DNA of 64,000 bases from Piscicola geometra (lineage: Eukaryota > Annelida > Clitellata > Hirudinida > Piscicolidae), in the NCBI GenBank assembly GCA_943735955.1, contig OX030956.1:6263145-6327144 (forward strand), in the 5' to 3' direction. A program made the position numbers and the translations under genes. Below are positions 1-18,600 of the stretch, piece after piece; within the stretch, counting starts at the first letter, position 1; each line of letters begins with the position of its first letter. The notes beneath the pieces were generated by a model, which saw only the letters and a list, made by a program, of their open reading frames with translations, had not been told where the DNA came from and made no database searches.

Positions 1-3000
1 AGCACCACAAACCCTCATGATGACGTTCTCGTGTGAGGATTGAGTGCGCCTCCTCCTACGCAACTCCTCCACCACCACCTCCGTCTCCCTCACCCGCATC
101 AGTCGCTCCTCCACCCCTCCACCCTCCCCACTGTGCAGTTTGTCAGTCTATCGTTCGTTCTCTTCTTGCTCGTTCATGAATCCATCCATCTACTCAGTCA
201 TCTATTCCTCCATCCATCCATCCATCCATCCATCCATCCACCCACCCATCCATCCATCCATCTATCCATCCATCCATCCATCCATCCATCCATCCATCCA
301 TCCATCCATCCATCCATCCATCCATCCATCCATCCATCCATTAACCAATCCATCACACACCCATCCAAACACCCATCCAAACATCCATCCACACAACTAT
401 CTATCCAGACATCCATCCATCCACCTATCCATCAACCTAATCGCCCACCCATCCATCAACTCAATCATCCATCCATTATTTTTTTCAGTCATCCATCCAT
501 CCATCCATCATAACCTCTCTTGCAGGAACTCCTCACGGGAGTATGGTGATGTGGACATGGCCTCTTCATACTTCCTCAGGTAGGTGCATCTGTGTGGTGT
601 TTGAGGGGAAAAGATGGAAGGTGTGGAGTGGCGGGAAGGGGTGGAAAGTTTCTGAGTGGTGATGTGATGGAAAGATTGGTGTGTTGTGGATGATTTTAAT
701 GAGTTAATGAGTTAAAAATATTAAAGATGTGTTCTTAAACAGACAACCCACCTATCAAGTGCTTGGAGAGTATCATTACCATGATCAGTAACGACAAGAT
801 CATCATCATCATCATCATAGCGTGAATCATTATCATCAGCAGTCAAATAGATTTTGGAAATATGTACTTTTGTGGCATTTCTGAGGAAAAAAGAGTCTCT
901 AATTATTAGCACTAAGATTCGCTATCAGAATAAGAACTCGTTTCGATGATAATTATTTTTTATTGTTATTATTATTATTATTGTTGTTTTGAGTATAATA
1001 ATAATAATGAAAATTATTATTATTATAATTATATTTATTGATACTATCAACGAAATAGGCATTGTAATAGTAAATTTGATATTTATTAATTCTCGAATGA
1101 ATACTATTTATTTTATTTTATTATCCTCCATGTATGATAAAAATTAATGTTTAATCTATGATGATGATAATGATGATGATGATGATACTGACCTACTAGG
1201 CTGGTCTTCATCCTTTATAACAATGATGTTGTTGCTAAAGCTTTTATTTTTTGAATGTACTAGGGACTGATGATGATGATTATGATGCTGATGGGGCTGC
1301 TGATGATGATCTTGGGTAGTTGATTGTTGACCCTTATTGTGTTGCTTTTGGTAATTACCTAATGAGGCTCTATTTTTTTTGCAAAGTGATAACGACGATG
1401 GTGGTCTTGATGATGATGATGATATTGGGGGTGGTGATGATGATGCTGGGGGCGGTGATGATGCCTTACTTTTCCAAAACAAAAATGATGATTTTGTATC
1501 ATTTTTACTATTTTTATTCGATTCTTGCCAGAAAGATGATGATGATGATGATGCTTGTTCGTGTTGTTGTTGTTTTTTGTTTGACGGACCAGTGATTTCA
1601 TTCAACAACATTCTAGATCTTTGGTAACGTTCGTCCAGCAAGTCAATGGAGAGTGGTGGTGGTGATGATGATGATGACGCTGGTGGTGATGATGATAGTG
1701 GCGGTGAAGATACATACTTGTTGGTATATTGAGGCTGGTTTCTAAATAATGATGATGATGATGAAAATGGAGATTTTGCACTTCTGAAGAGTGATGATGA
1801 TGATGCTGATGAAGGACGTGATGATAACGATGACGCTGTAAAACCATTAAATCGAATACTCTTTCTCGCGTCTACAGTGGGCGAGAGATTAGGGGGTGAT
1901 GGCGACGGTGATGAGTCGGTGATGGCGATGGTTGAAGGAGGAGAAGGGTGCAGTGGCTGGGGACGAGAGGAATGGATGGAGTGCAGGCAGTTCCTCCTGA
2001 ACGCCTCCCTGTACCTCGCCTCGTTGCGATGTGTGCCAGTGTCGTCCTTTGTCTTGTCGATGCACGCTGACTGCTCGGAGACTGCCCCTCTGACTGCCAT
2101 GCCTTTCCTGCCCCCCATCCCCTTATCGGCATCTGCGTCACATGTCACAACGTCATCGTCATCATCATCGTTGATGACGTCTATAATGCCATGGCACTCT
2201 CTGCTTACAGACGCATTGTGGAGTGAGGGTCCTTTCTGATGTTTGTAGCAGGCCCCCCACAACGACTCCTCCTTTCCCTTCTTCTCTTTTATCACACCTT
2301 CTCTTCTTTTCTCTCTCTCTATCATTATATCTTTCTTTCCTTTCTCTTCCTTCATCGCATCCTCCCTTCCTTTCATCTCTCTCATCAAAACTTCATTCAC
2401 TAGCTTTTCCTTCCCCGCTTTAGCTTTGTTGTTATCATTGTTACTGCTGCTGTTGTATTTATTGTTATTGTTGTTGCTGCTGTTACATTTGTTGTTACTG
2501 ACAACAGATAGTTTATTGTTGTTGTTGTGAGTTATTGTTGGCTGGCTCACGATGCTGTTGGTGGTGAGTAGAGGATGATGGTTTCAGTGAGGGTGAACAT
2601 GACAAATATTGGCTTAGAAATGGAATTAATTAAATGAAAAATTATTTTTTAAAATTTAAATATATGGATATATAGATGAAAAGGTGTTTTAGACACTCTT
2701 GAAACGATTGATTAATCCTTGAGAGGTGGAGATGCACTCACCGTGAGGCCTGTTCGATCAAGTGCTGGTACCTTTGTTTCTCTTCCATACGGATGCACTG
2801 TTGTGGTGGTTGGTGGTTGTAGTGGTGTGGTGGTGATGTGGTTGTAGTGGTGGTGTGGTGGGTGGTAGTTGTGTGGATGGTTTTGTTGTGGTATGGTCTT
2901 AGTGGTGTGGCTGTGATAGTGGTGGTTGTGGTGTGGGGTGGGTGATGGTTTTGGTGGTAGTGATAATACATTTAAATTAAAGTTTTAGCACTAAAAATAC

Positions 3001-3232
3001 AAAGGCCGTAAAGTAGCATCAATATGTTGGTGGTGGAGACAGGGAGGTGATGTGAGAAAAATAATCTCATTGTGAGCGGCAAAAAATCGAAAAACAAATA
3101 TCTCCTGAATGTTCTTACGAAATGCAACACATCTGATGTCACCTTGTTGACGTCGAACCGTTTGTAGTCCTTCTTCTTCTTCTTGAAGAGGTGCTGCTGA
3201 TGATGATGGTGATGCCTCGGAGTTGGAGGCAT
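1..3232 (-). CDS. Unidentified low-complexity, charged/coiled-coil protein (partial, runs off the left edge)
   Basis: Five phase-consistent exons: 3143-3232, 2742-2797, 1193-2554, 515-589 and 1-130 (continuing leftwards), 571 codons in all. The proposed start is the ATG at 3232, followed by a His run and a Lys run. Exon 2 encodes a charged helix ([14 protein letters not shown]). The 1.36-kb exon 3 is rich in Asn, Ser, Pro and His, largely because GAT/GTT-type triplet repeats run through it. Non-repetitive islands such as [16 protein letters not shown] and [12 protein letters not shown] suggest real coding. Exon 4 reads [21 protein letters not shown] and the last exon is Glu/Arg-rich ([18 protein letters not shown]). 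The agreement of phases across four introns is the main evidence for a gene. I do not recognise the family and give no function. The splice donor at 514 is weak, and an exon upstream of 3232 cannot be excluded. Confidence 0.6.
181..510. repeat. (ATCC)n microsatellite
   Basis: Tandem CATC/ATCC units, purest at 208-340 and degenerate to about 510. It lies in an intron of the minus-strand gene described at 1-3232. It creates long HPSI-type reading frames that are not genes. Confidence 0.95.
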
Positions 3233-3493
3233 TTTACTGCGTGGTTGTTATTGAATGACTGTGATTACTAAATAAAAAATAGGAACAAACAGCATTTGTG
3301 GTTCTTTTCTATCTATCGACGTTTTGACGTGAAGAGAGCACTGATATTTGAACGCGAAGTCGTTAAATTTAAAGTGCCGTAAAACAACATGTATGAGGTG
3401 CACCCATGTATAGAACGCACCTCATGTTTGATTGCTAAAAATAGAAAAACTACTTTTTTAACTAGAAGATTCTAAATAAAATTATTTTTAATT

Positions 3494-3696
<203 letters not shown>

Positions 3697-4002
3697 TTGT
3701 AGTGGTGATGATGATGATGATACCTGTGGTTTTCTGAATACTTGAAGGTGGGGTAGGTGGCTTGGAACGGGCAGACGGTTTCACTGCTCTTTGGAGCAAC
3801 TTTGCGAGAATGATTGAGTGATGAAGAAACAGAGAAAATTCAAATACTAATTTTCAAATAAAAAGTAATAATAATCTGCTTTTGAATGCTGAATAGAGCT
3901 CTTAGTAGATCCATGCATTCACTCAATCTGCAAGAAACCTGCATCAAACACAAAATTCTTTGAGAATCTGGCATTTTCAAAGTTGAAGCCTTTGACTGAT
4001 AG

Positions 4003-4003
4003 T

Positions 4004-4049
<46 letters not shown>

Positions 4050-4066
4050 TGTGTGTGTGTGTGTGT
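4003..4066. repeat. (GT)n microsatellite
   Basis: Dinucleotide repeat of about 64 bp with one interruption, in AT-rich intergenic DNA. Confidence 0.95.
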
Positions 4067-5204
4067 GGTGATGCTTTCATTTTAAATGATGAGCTACACA
4101 AAACAGTAGAACTTATAGAATGATTATACTAATGAAGATGGAATGATCCTTCATAATAAATACAAAGCAACCTTGGTCAGTTTGCGTGTCAGAGTTTGTG
4201 TTCTATAAAAATTTTAGACTTTGGTTAAAATATTGGTAATACATTTTTAACCGGAAAAATGCAATGCAATGCAACTTCCACATTATCAAAAATAAATTTA
4301 TGATGGATTGTAAATTTATTCTATATTAACAGTAATAAGACAAGAGAGCACTCACAACGGCATCAGGACGATAGTTTCTTGTGTTACGTCCTTTAGAAAA
4401 GCTCTCTCCTTCAAAATATTTAGCATTTTTGATATTTTAATAATTTAGATTTTGAATGTGTGAAGTGTTATTTTAAAAGTTAGCTTAAAGTTAATTAGTT
4501 TTTTACTGTTTAGTATTCAGGATAAGAATCTATTTGACTTAAATATCAATACAGTATTAATTTAAACTTAATTCATAAACAAAAGTGGCATATTTTCTCT
4601 TTGAGCTTCAATATTAAAGTTTCCAAGATTTATATTTTATTATTTAAAACCGATAAACTATGAAAAGTTGTAAATAAATAAAACTTATTTATACAAATAT
4701 TTTTATACTTTATTAATTTAAATTTTTAACTCAACCAACAAACCCTTTTCGGACATTTTCATTCGTTTAATGTTCGAGTTATCTCTGAAAAAATATTCAA
4801 CAATGAATGAATTCTAACAGCATTTGTGAAAAATATTATCACAGGTTGTTTACAAGGTAGCTTGGAAGCCGCTGGCCTGAGTTTAATCTACTAATACCTG
4901 GTTTTATCATCGAAAAATAAAAGTATGAATTTTCACTAACGTTTCAGATAACCTTTTTCTTGAATTACCGTTAAGATCAAAAAAATTATAAATTTTATTA
5001 AAGAGTCTTGAGAGCATTGTGATCAGCCTAAGAAGCGCAAAATAATCTAAGACATTTTTAAAAGCTAAGCAAAGATCTAAAAAACCACCATAGATGTTTT
5101 GAAGGTTCTTGTTTTAAATATAATTTATTTTTCTCCGTTTAAAATTTCTGTTTAAAAAGTTAATTTACTTTTTTTACTACTTTCGAGAGTATAAAACCAG
5201 GTCT

Positions 5205-5400
5205 GAAATTTTTTCCCATCCCGTTCCATTCCCAATGATCATCAAAATTTTCATTTCCGTCCTGCTTCCGCAATTCGATTCCCGGTCCCGACCCGCTCAA
5301 AAAACTTTTTGACCTGTTTCCTATTCATTCCCGACATGAAAATTTGTCTACCCATTAATTTTCGCTGCCGTATTCACCGGTCTTAAACTTAAATTTTATG
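5205..5400. mobile_element. Degenerate transposon-end-like stretch (pyrimidine-rich CCCGT/TTCCC repeats)
   Basis: Repeated TTCCCATCCCGTTCC-, CGGTCCCGACCCG- and CATTCCCGAC-like words resemble the subterminal repeats of the intact hAT element at 60870-63927 (GGGAACGGGACGGGA on its top strand). They probably mark a decayed, deleted relative. No terminal repeat or target duplication could be made out, so this rests on word similarity only. Confidence 0.35.
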
Positions 5401-5435
5401 TTTTGGACGTCCACAGCTAGGGGGGGGAGGGGCGG

Positions 5436-5750
5436 TTAAGTCAAAATTGGACAAGGGTAAAAAAGAGAAGGGTAAAAAAAACTTAAAAATTGTGGACGTA
5501 TTTTATGGATGGTCCTATATGTCTTCAGATCCTTACGAAAAGTAAAAAAATAAATAGAAGTAGTTAAATAAGGAGGTAATGAGTTCCAAATATATGGACC
5601 AGCATAATGGAAGGAACGTTTAACAAAATAGTTATTAATGGAAGGAATGAAATAATGTAAAACACATCGGTTTTTAGGACAGAGTTTCCTTCCCAAGATT
5701 AAGTTTGTATGCAAAAGTGAAACTGAGTTAGAAAAAGTGATAAGAACCAC
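5436..5750 (-). pseudogene. LINE reverse transcriptase C-terminal relic
   Basis: The minus strand encodes KRSFHYAGPYIWNSLPPYL followed by FFTFRKDLKTY. This is the hallmark C-terminal tail of non-LTR retrotransposon ORF2 proteins of the jockey/CR1-like groups (typically SFxYxGPxxWNSLPxxLR then FKxxLKxYL). Only the extreme C-terminus is left, and the reading frame decays upstream (towards 5800). It is interpreted as a 5'-truncated, dead copy. From 5761 to 6708 I see no gene or further recognisable element. Confidence 0.75.
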
Positions 5751-6708
5751 CTCAAGTTCTTTCAGACCAGCGGGGGACCATCTGGGGCTCTTGGATTTAA
5801 AAAAGCGTTTTGTGATGAAAAAGGTATCAAATAAAAACTTGCAATTACAAAGACAGTAGATTTAATAGCTTTTTTAAAACTGCGGCCAAAATTGTTCATT
5901 CTCATAATAATTTGTTGAAATTACTAAATTTAGCAAGTAAATGTAATGGAGCAAAATAAACTTAGTTTAAAAAATCTAAAAAATAAAACTGTACTTTTCA
6001 TGTTTTTATGTGTATCATGGATTATTCATTGGTCTGTATATTGAAACTCCAGTATGATTAACAAATGCCATTTTTTCTACAACTTCTCTGCATAAACCTT
6101 ATGCGACGGTAAATTTAGCCGCAAAAGATTTATGTATAAGCGACATGAACATATTTTTTAAGTTCGATTTTATAACATTTATATTTTCAAAATTATAGTT
6201 TGCTATGGTATTTTTATTTAAAATTATGAATAAAAGTGTATATCATTTAATTTTACGCTTATATCCACTTGATCTGCGCTTCTTTTATACAAAGATCATG
6301 TCCTACACTGATGAAAATACACAAAAACTAACTGAGAATATTTTCCCTTATTCCAACGATAAATCGTCAGCAGTCCTGTGCCGTAATCAACGTTTAACAC
6401 ATTCTATAATAACTTCTTTTCATCGAAATTAATAGGCCAGAAATAGGCGACAAATTGTGTGGTTTTGTGGCTTAAAGTGTTTTAGTATTGGACAAACCAA
6501 ATTCTTCCAGCTGTGAAACCAAAAGAAAAGCAGAATTTTTACGTTAAAGAGTACAACTTCTTCAAACTCTGACAAGACGAATAAACAAAGCGATTTGTCG
6601 TGTTATTTAATTTCATGAGTCTTTTCGTGCAAGGTTAAGGTTACTGCTGTTTTAAAATGCTGTAAAACCGAAACTTTTTATATTTTGTTTTTGTTAATGA
6701 AAAAAGTA

Positions 6709-6781
6709 CGCCCAACGTGGGGCTCGAACCCACGACCCTGAGATTAAGAGTCTCATGCTCTACCGACTGAGCTAGCCGGGC
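6709..6781 (-). tRNA. tRNA-Lys (anticodon CTT)
   Basis: A 73-nt cloverleaf on the minus strand. The acceptor stem is GCCCGGC paired with GTTGGGC, with two G-T wobbles. The D-arm contains the A box (TAGCTCAGTCGG), the anticodon stem TGAGA/TCTCA encloses loop CTCTTAA with anticodon CTT at 6746-6748, and the T arm carries the B box GGTTCGAGCC. A run of six T (6700-6705, minus sense) just downstream serves as the RNA polymerase III terminator. No intron is present. It looks like a functional gene. Confidence 0.95.
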
Positions 6782-7644
6782 AGATGCTCAATTCTATGTA
6801 TTATATAGTCCAATTATTATATCCTCTCGTATCGACGGTGGTTTTGCGCGAAATATAAATAGAATTATTAATAGTTTTTATTAATTTAAATTTGAAATTG
6901 TCTTAGATTGAATTTGGTGGTCACACATTCTAGTTCGACTCTTATGATTAAAAACGAAAAAACTAATACAATAGATTTATTTTATTTTTGTAAAACAATC
7001 AACTTAAAAATGAAAAACTATATAAAAATGGATTCATATAATAGCTTTTCAAACTCAAATTATATATAAAATGTTGTCAGAGAAAATCACATAAAAAAAT
7101 TAAACAAATAAATATATTAAATCACTAAATTCATTGTAATCTAAACTCGAATTATGTATATAATTGTATAAAACATCATTGACAATAAAAAAATTCCTCG
7201 CGTAGTGTAGCGGATATTTTCAACTAAAATAAATCCGAAAAATCAACGACGCAAAATGAAACCATGAAGGGAAAACAAGCGTATGCATTAGAAATGTAAC
7301 AACAGCCCATAACAACTTGCTCAATAGAAGATTAAACAAAAGGTGAATATAGAAAATTGTTACAATTCGCTTAACAATCGAATTAGTTCGAAACAAGAGA
7401 ACTAATTAAAAAGAACAAACAAGGAGTAAAAACCTACGACTTAATAAACTACTATTAAGGCAGTAAAAGCATTAAATAATGATGTAATCATTTAATTAAT
7501 GTTAAATAATAACAGCGCAAACGTTAGCTACAATAACTAGGAGAGGATAGAAGGGTTTACGTAATTATGAGAATGCTGAAACTGAAGAAACAACGTCACA
7601 ATCTACTGCAACAACAAAACATTCTGCATAAAACAAACAAACAA

Positions 7645-7783
<139 letters not shown>

Positions 7784-8579
7784 GTACATCAGGATGCCAA
7801 GCAAGATGATCAGAGAGCACCAGTGGGCGCACACAAGCGTCATGATCGGAGGAGCATACTGACGGCACATCACTGATGAATTTAATACGTTTCAAAACAA
7901 TGCCAACTTAATTGATACAGTCTCAAACTATAGAAACGCCATCGATATAGCGTGCGGTATACGACGCTGAGCGGAGATCGCCGCTGAATGAAAGGGCAGC
8001 TCGTGCGCAATGACTCAAGCGGCTGAAGGCGGTGTCATCAAGTCGCAAGGTCGAGCGTGAAGCTGTGAGCGTGGCGGCTGCTGCTGCTGATGATGATGAT
8101 GATTTGGTAGACTCGAAGTGCGCTTAATTGAAAGATGCGAAGAAGCGTTAAATAGGACGTACAAACGAATATTAGAAGTTACTGACGTGAATAGGTTGCT
8201 TTGCTTCGAAGAAAGTACACGATTAAATTACAATTAGAAGTAATGGAAGGTAGATCGATAGAGTCTGAATTAAATAGTTGAGGTCAACTCGGTTGTTAAT
8301 AAAATAAAATGAGGTTATGAACTGATGTTGTATCATAAGGTAGATGAATTTTAAGCTCGCAAGCGTCTTTATGCTTTTACGCAATCTCAACAACACTCAA
8401 TTTCCTAGCTACAACAACGCAACAATGCACTTCGACAATGCCTCCTGGACCTCACTCCGACGCATAGCGACTCCAAACTTCATTCAACCCTTCAATTGCA
8501 CCAACGAACAAACTTTAATCAACACCGCATCAAAAGCACCAACGGTCAAGTCCCACAGAATGCCTTCACAGCACGGAGG

Positions 8580-14892
<6,313 letters not shown>

Positions 14893-15625
14893 TATAATAG
14901 AAAACGGTGTATGTTTTCCAATCTTGTGCACTTATTTGCTTATCAAAATCATTTTGAATTTCAAATAATTTCTCCTGGAAAGCTTGTAACAAGAATCCGA
15001 TGAAGGATAGCCATCGGTTACTCCACCCATTTTGCTTCAATTTAACACTTTTTTCTAAATTTTAATTCTATTGACATTATTTTATTTTGCAAATAATTAT
15101 ATAAATAATTAAAAAACATAGGTCAAACAAGATTTTAAAATATGTCGATTGTAATACATAGATATGTGGCGCTTGCGCAGTAGCTAGTAGGCCAATGTGC
15201 AACCAAAACTTGAAAATTTAAATGTTTAAAAATATTTATAATTCTTTAATTGATTTTTATTATTTAATATGTATTCATTTTATTTCAAGAATATTTAAAA
15301 TAGATTAAGTGGTGAATTAAATGTAAGCTTAATTTTTCTTAGTGCTGTAAAATTCAGGAATTTTTTTTTATTCTCAATATAAAAGCAGCTCTAAAAAATT
15401 AAAAATGTATAATGAAGTTTTAATAAATATTTTTTACCATAGATTAAAATGGATTTTTAAAGAATCTTTCGTCACACCAAGTTACAGAATAACTATCAAA
15501 GAATGAAAAACTCAACAGTTGGATTTCTTATTATACAAATAGTCAAAGATTGCCAAAAATGGCATAGTTAGGTCACCACCACCACCATCATCATCAACAT
15601 CACAAGCCCTTTGGTCACGAGCTAC
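14893..15625. other. AT-rich spacer between two minus-strand genes
   Basis: It lies between the NR5A start codon and the ZFTRAF1 stop codon, so it should hold the NR5A promoter and 5' UTR and the ZFTRAF1 3' UTR. No conserved element or further reading frame was recognised. Confidence 0.6.
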
Positions 15626-18600
15626 TTAGAAGTTGCTGGAACGATTGTGCGTGGATAGTGTGGGCAAGAGTGAGTGGTTGCTGTTAGAGGTGACAGTGAG
15701 GATGAGACGAAGGTTAATAGTCTTGGCTGCTAACAACTTGTTGCAGTCAGCTGAGCCTGCCAAAGCCAATTCCCTGAAAGCAGCATTCATTTATAGAAAT
15801 CAATTATACATTTATCTATCTATCTTTACATTCATCCATCCATCCAACCACCCATCTATCACCCATCACTCACTTGTAGGGTACTTCTGACTTCTCAGCA
15901 GACAGTTCGAAGTCATGTATGACAGGCGTGACTGCCACAATGCCATATGGCCCCTTCATCATCACAAACGAGCCCTGCCATCGTTTGATTATTCCATCAA
16001 TATATTTCAATAAAATCGCAACTAAGGTGAATGAACTAAAGCTGGGATAAACTGTTCTATTTTAAACGTTTAATAACTACACGCCCGACATAATGGCGTT
16101 ATATAATAGTCAATCACGGAGAAAGATGCTTTGATGGGCAACTGACCGGAGAAAAATTAGCCGATCAGTTGTGAACTTTTTAGGTAAAAGTTTAGGGTTT
16201 TTAATCAATATTTTTTTTAAAGAAACAAGCAATAGTTCAAGAAATAAAGAAACCGGTAACTGTGAATTAACTTATTTAAAATGATGCAGTTAAATCTTGT
16301 TAAATAAATTATTTTACTAAAAATTGCGTTATCGATCTCACTACTCAGTAGTACTCTGTTGTCTATAAAGACCAACATACCTTTGTCTGACTGAATATAA
16401 CTTTGATGTATAGTTTTGTCGTTTTAAACTGAGTAGCATTATTTATAAATAATTCAACCAAATAATTATAAAAAAATTACCACTGAAACCGTGAAAACTA
16501 AAAACTACGACACGGCAACAACAACAACACATAAACAACAAGCACAACACTAGAACAACACCAACAGTGATGAGCTCAGACGAGGGCTTCGACTTGAGGA
16601 CCAGTTGGAAACTGAGACTCCTGGAGAAGGAGTGCAGGGGACTTCCGGACTGGTTCTCGTTCACGCGCGTCTTCACCAACCACTGGTTGTTGTGCGCGCT
16701 GAAGCGGTTCGACTCGTAGTACAGCTTGGGAATGTACTCGTCAGTGCGGTACGGCCTCAGTTGGATGTCTGCCATGAGAGTTTGAGGGAGCTCTTGATGA
16801 ACTTTTATTCAAAGAATTTCTAATGCCATTGTGCCATTCAATGCATTCATACATTTATCAATAAATGTATTATTTAAATGCGCGCATGCACACACCGATA
16901 TGGGTGATGTTCTCAGAGCTGAGGAGGTCATGGATGCTCCTGAAGACTGCCATCTCCTTCTCCTTCTCCTTCAGCACGCCCTCTGCCGACAACGACACTT
17001 CCTGTCCTGGTGCAATTCATGAATTATTATGCTATAAGTTAATCTATGAATCATATTGCGATAAACACTTTGTAAATGTGATTCTGTGCTGACCTGATTT
17101 ATGTGCGAAAGAGCACTCATCCTTGTGCTCTCGAAGACTGTGGTGCTTGTCCAGCCACTTGCAGCCCAGCACTGCGTAGATGCACGGAACTAGCCTGTTG
17201 AGAGAAACAGTGGTTTGAAGTAGAATTGTGAATTAGACGCTTTGTTAGTGAAGATGGTTCCAGTGTCAGATGGCGAAGGTAGGTGGTAAAGACCGACCGA
17301 ATTTCGGTTCGGTTTCGGCACCGAAATTGCCAATTTTCTTAGTTTCGGCAATTTTTCTGTTTAGGACGATACTAATTTTGTAGTTTCGGCTCAATTTCGG
17401 TTTCGGCCGAAATGGATTTCATATAGGCCAAAAAACAGATTTTTCATATATTTAGTTTATCTGATATATCTGTGTATCCTCAATCGAACCCGAACTATTA
17501 AGTTTGGGTTTGATTCTCATCTCTATTAGATTTCTATTAGATGTCTGAGAGAGCGGCTTAGATCGTAGACGTCGGACTTGCAACTTAAAGGTTGCCAGTT
17601 CGAATCCCTGAAAAGCAACCGTGAACTATCATATACCTAGTGTATATGATGCGGTGTTTGCGACGTATGCATTGAGAGATGTGTACGTCGTGTGGAGTGG
17701 CGTCTCTGGCGCATAATAACCATGGTTCTCAGAACCATTGTAACATGGTCTGCGTCTGTCAGGCTGTGAATAATGCAAACCATAAAAAAATAAATAATAA
17801 TAATATATCGTGGTTGATTGATTTATGGGTGTCATAAGACTAATTGGTCGAATAACATATACAAAAATCTGGAACAAAAACCATTGTATTGAATTACTTG
17901 ATGCTGTCTAGGCTAAATGAGCAACAAAAAGCAACTTTTATTCCGTTAAATATGTAGACATCGGCACTTTAACAAGAGGAATAGAAACTTCTAGAAAGAA
18001 TAATTGTTGTGTTAAAACCATTTAATGAGGCGACCACAGAGATTAGCTACTATAATGTATCAATTTATATAGTCATTCCGATGATTTCTATGCTGAAAAC
18101 AAAATTAGAAACTACGTCAGATGATGTTGGACTGATACAGATGAAAGCAGCCCTTTGTAATGCTATAGACAAACGGTTAGAATTTTTCAAAAAAATGTGC
18201 TTGCAGCAACTTTGCTTGGTCCTCGCTTCAAAGACATACATTTAGACGACTTCGAAAAGGAAGAAGCCAAAAAAAAAGTTGTTAACTTAATCAAGAAAAT
18301 TTTGTTGCAGGAGAGAATTCCATCAACCAGGCTGAACAAATACTGGAAAATAATGTTTTAAACAGTTTGGGTTAATCATTCTTATGGAATATTAACGACA
18401 GAGTTTACCTCACCAACCAAAACAACGATGATGCCGCCAAGAAGACGCCTGAAAACGAACGCCAAATGCAGGCGTATCTTAAAGAGCCTAGGATCAATAT
18501 AACATCCAACATTTTTGCGTATTGGCATTGCAGTCAATATTCATGTCTTGAGCCTGCTGCTCGAAAATACTCATCTGCACCCCCAACAAGTGTTGCTAGC

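Noticed and set aside
40..583. Plus-strand frames with HPSIHPS repeats ending in [15 protein letters not shown]
   Set aside because: They are the ATCC microsatellite translated. The non-repeat end is the complement of a minus-strand exon (515-589) that fits phase with its neighbours on both sides.
17538..17620. Possible tRNA gene
   Set aside because: A and B boxes are present but acceptor and anticodon stems do not pair. The following body and A-rich tail fit a SINE head.
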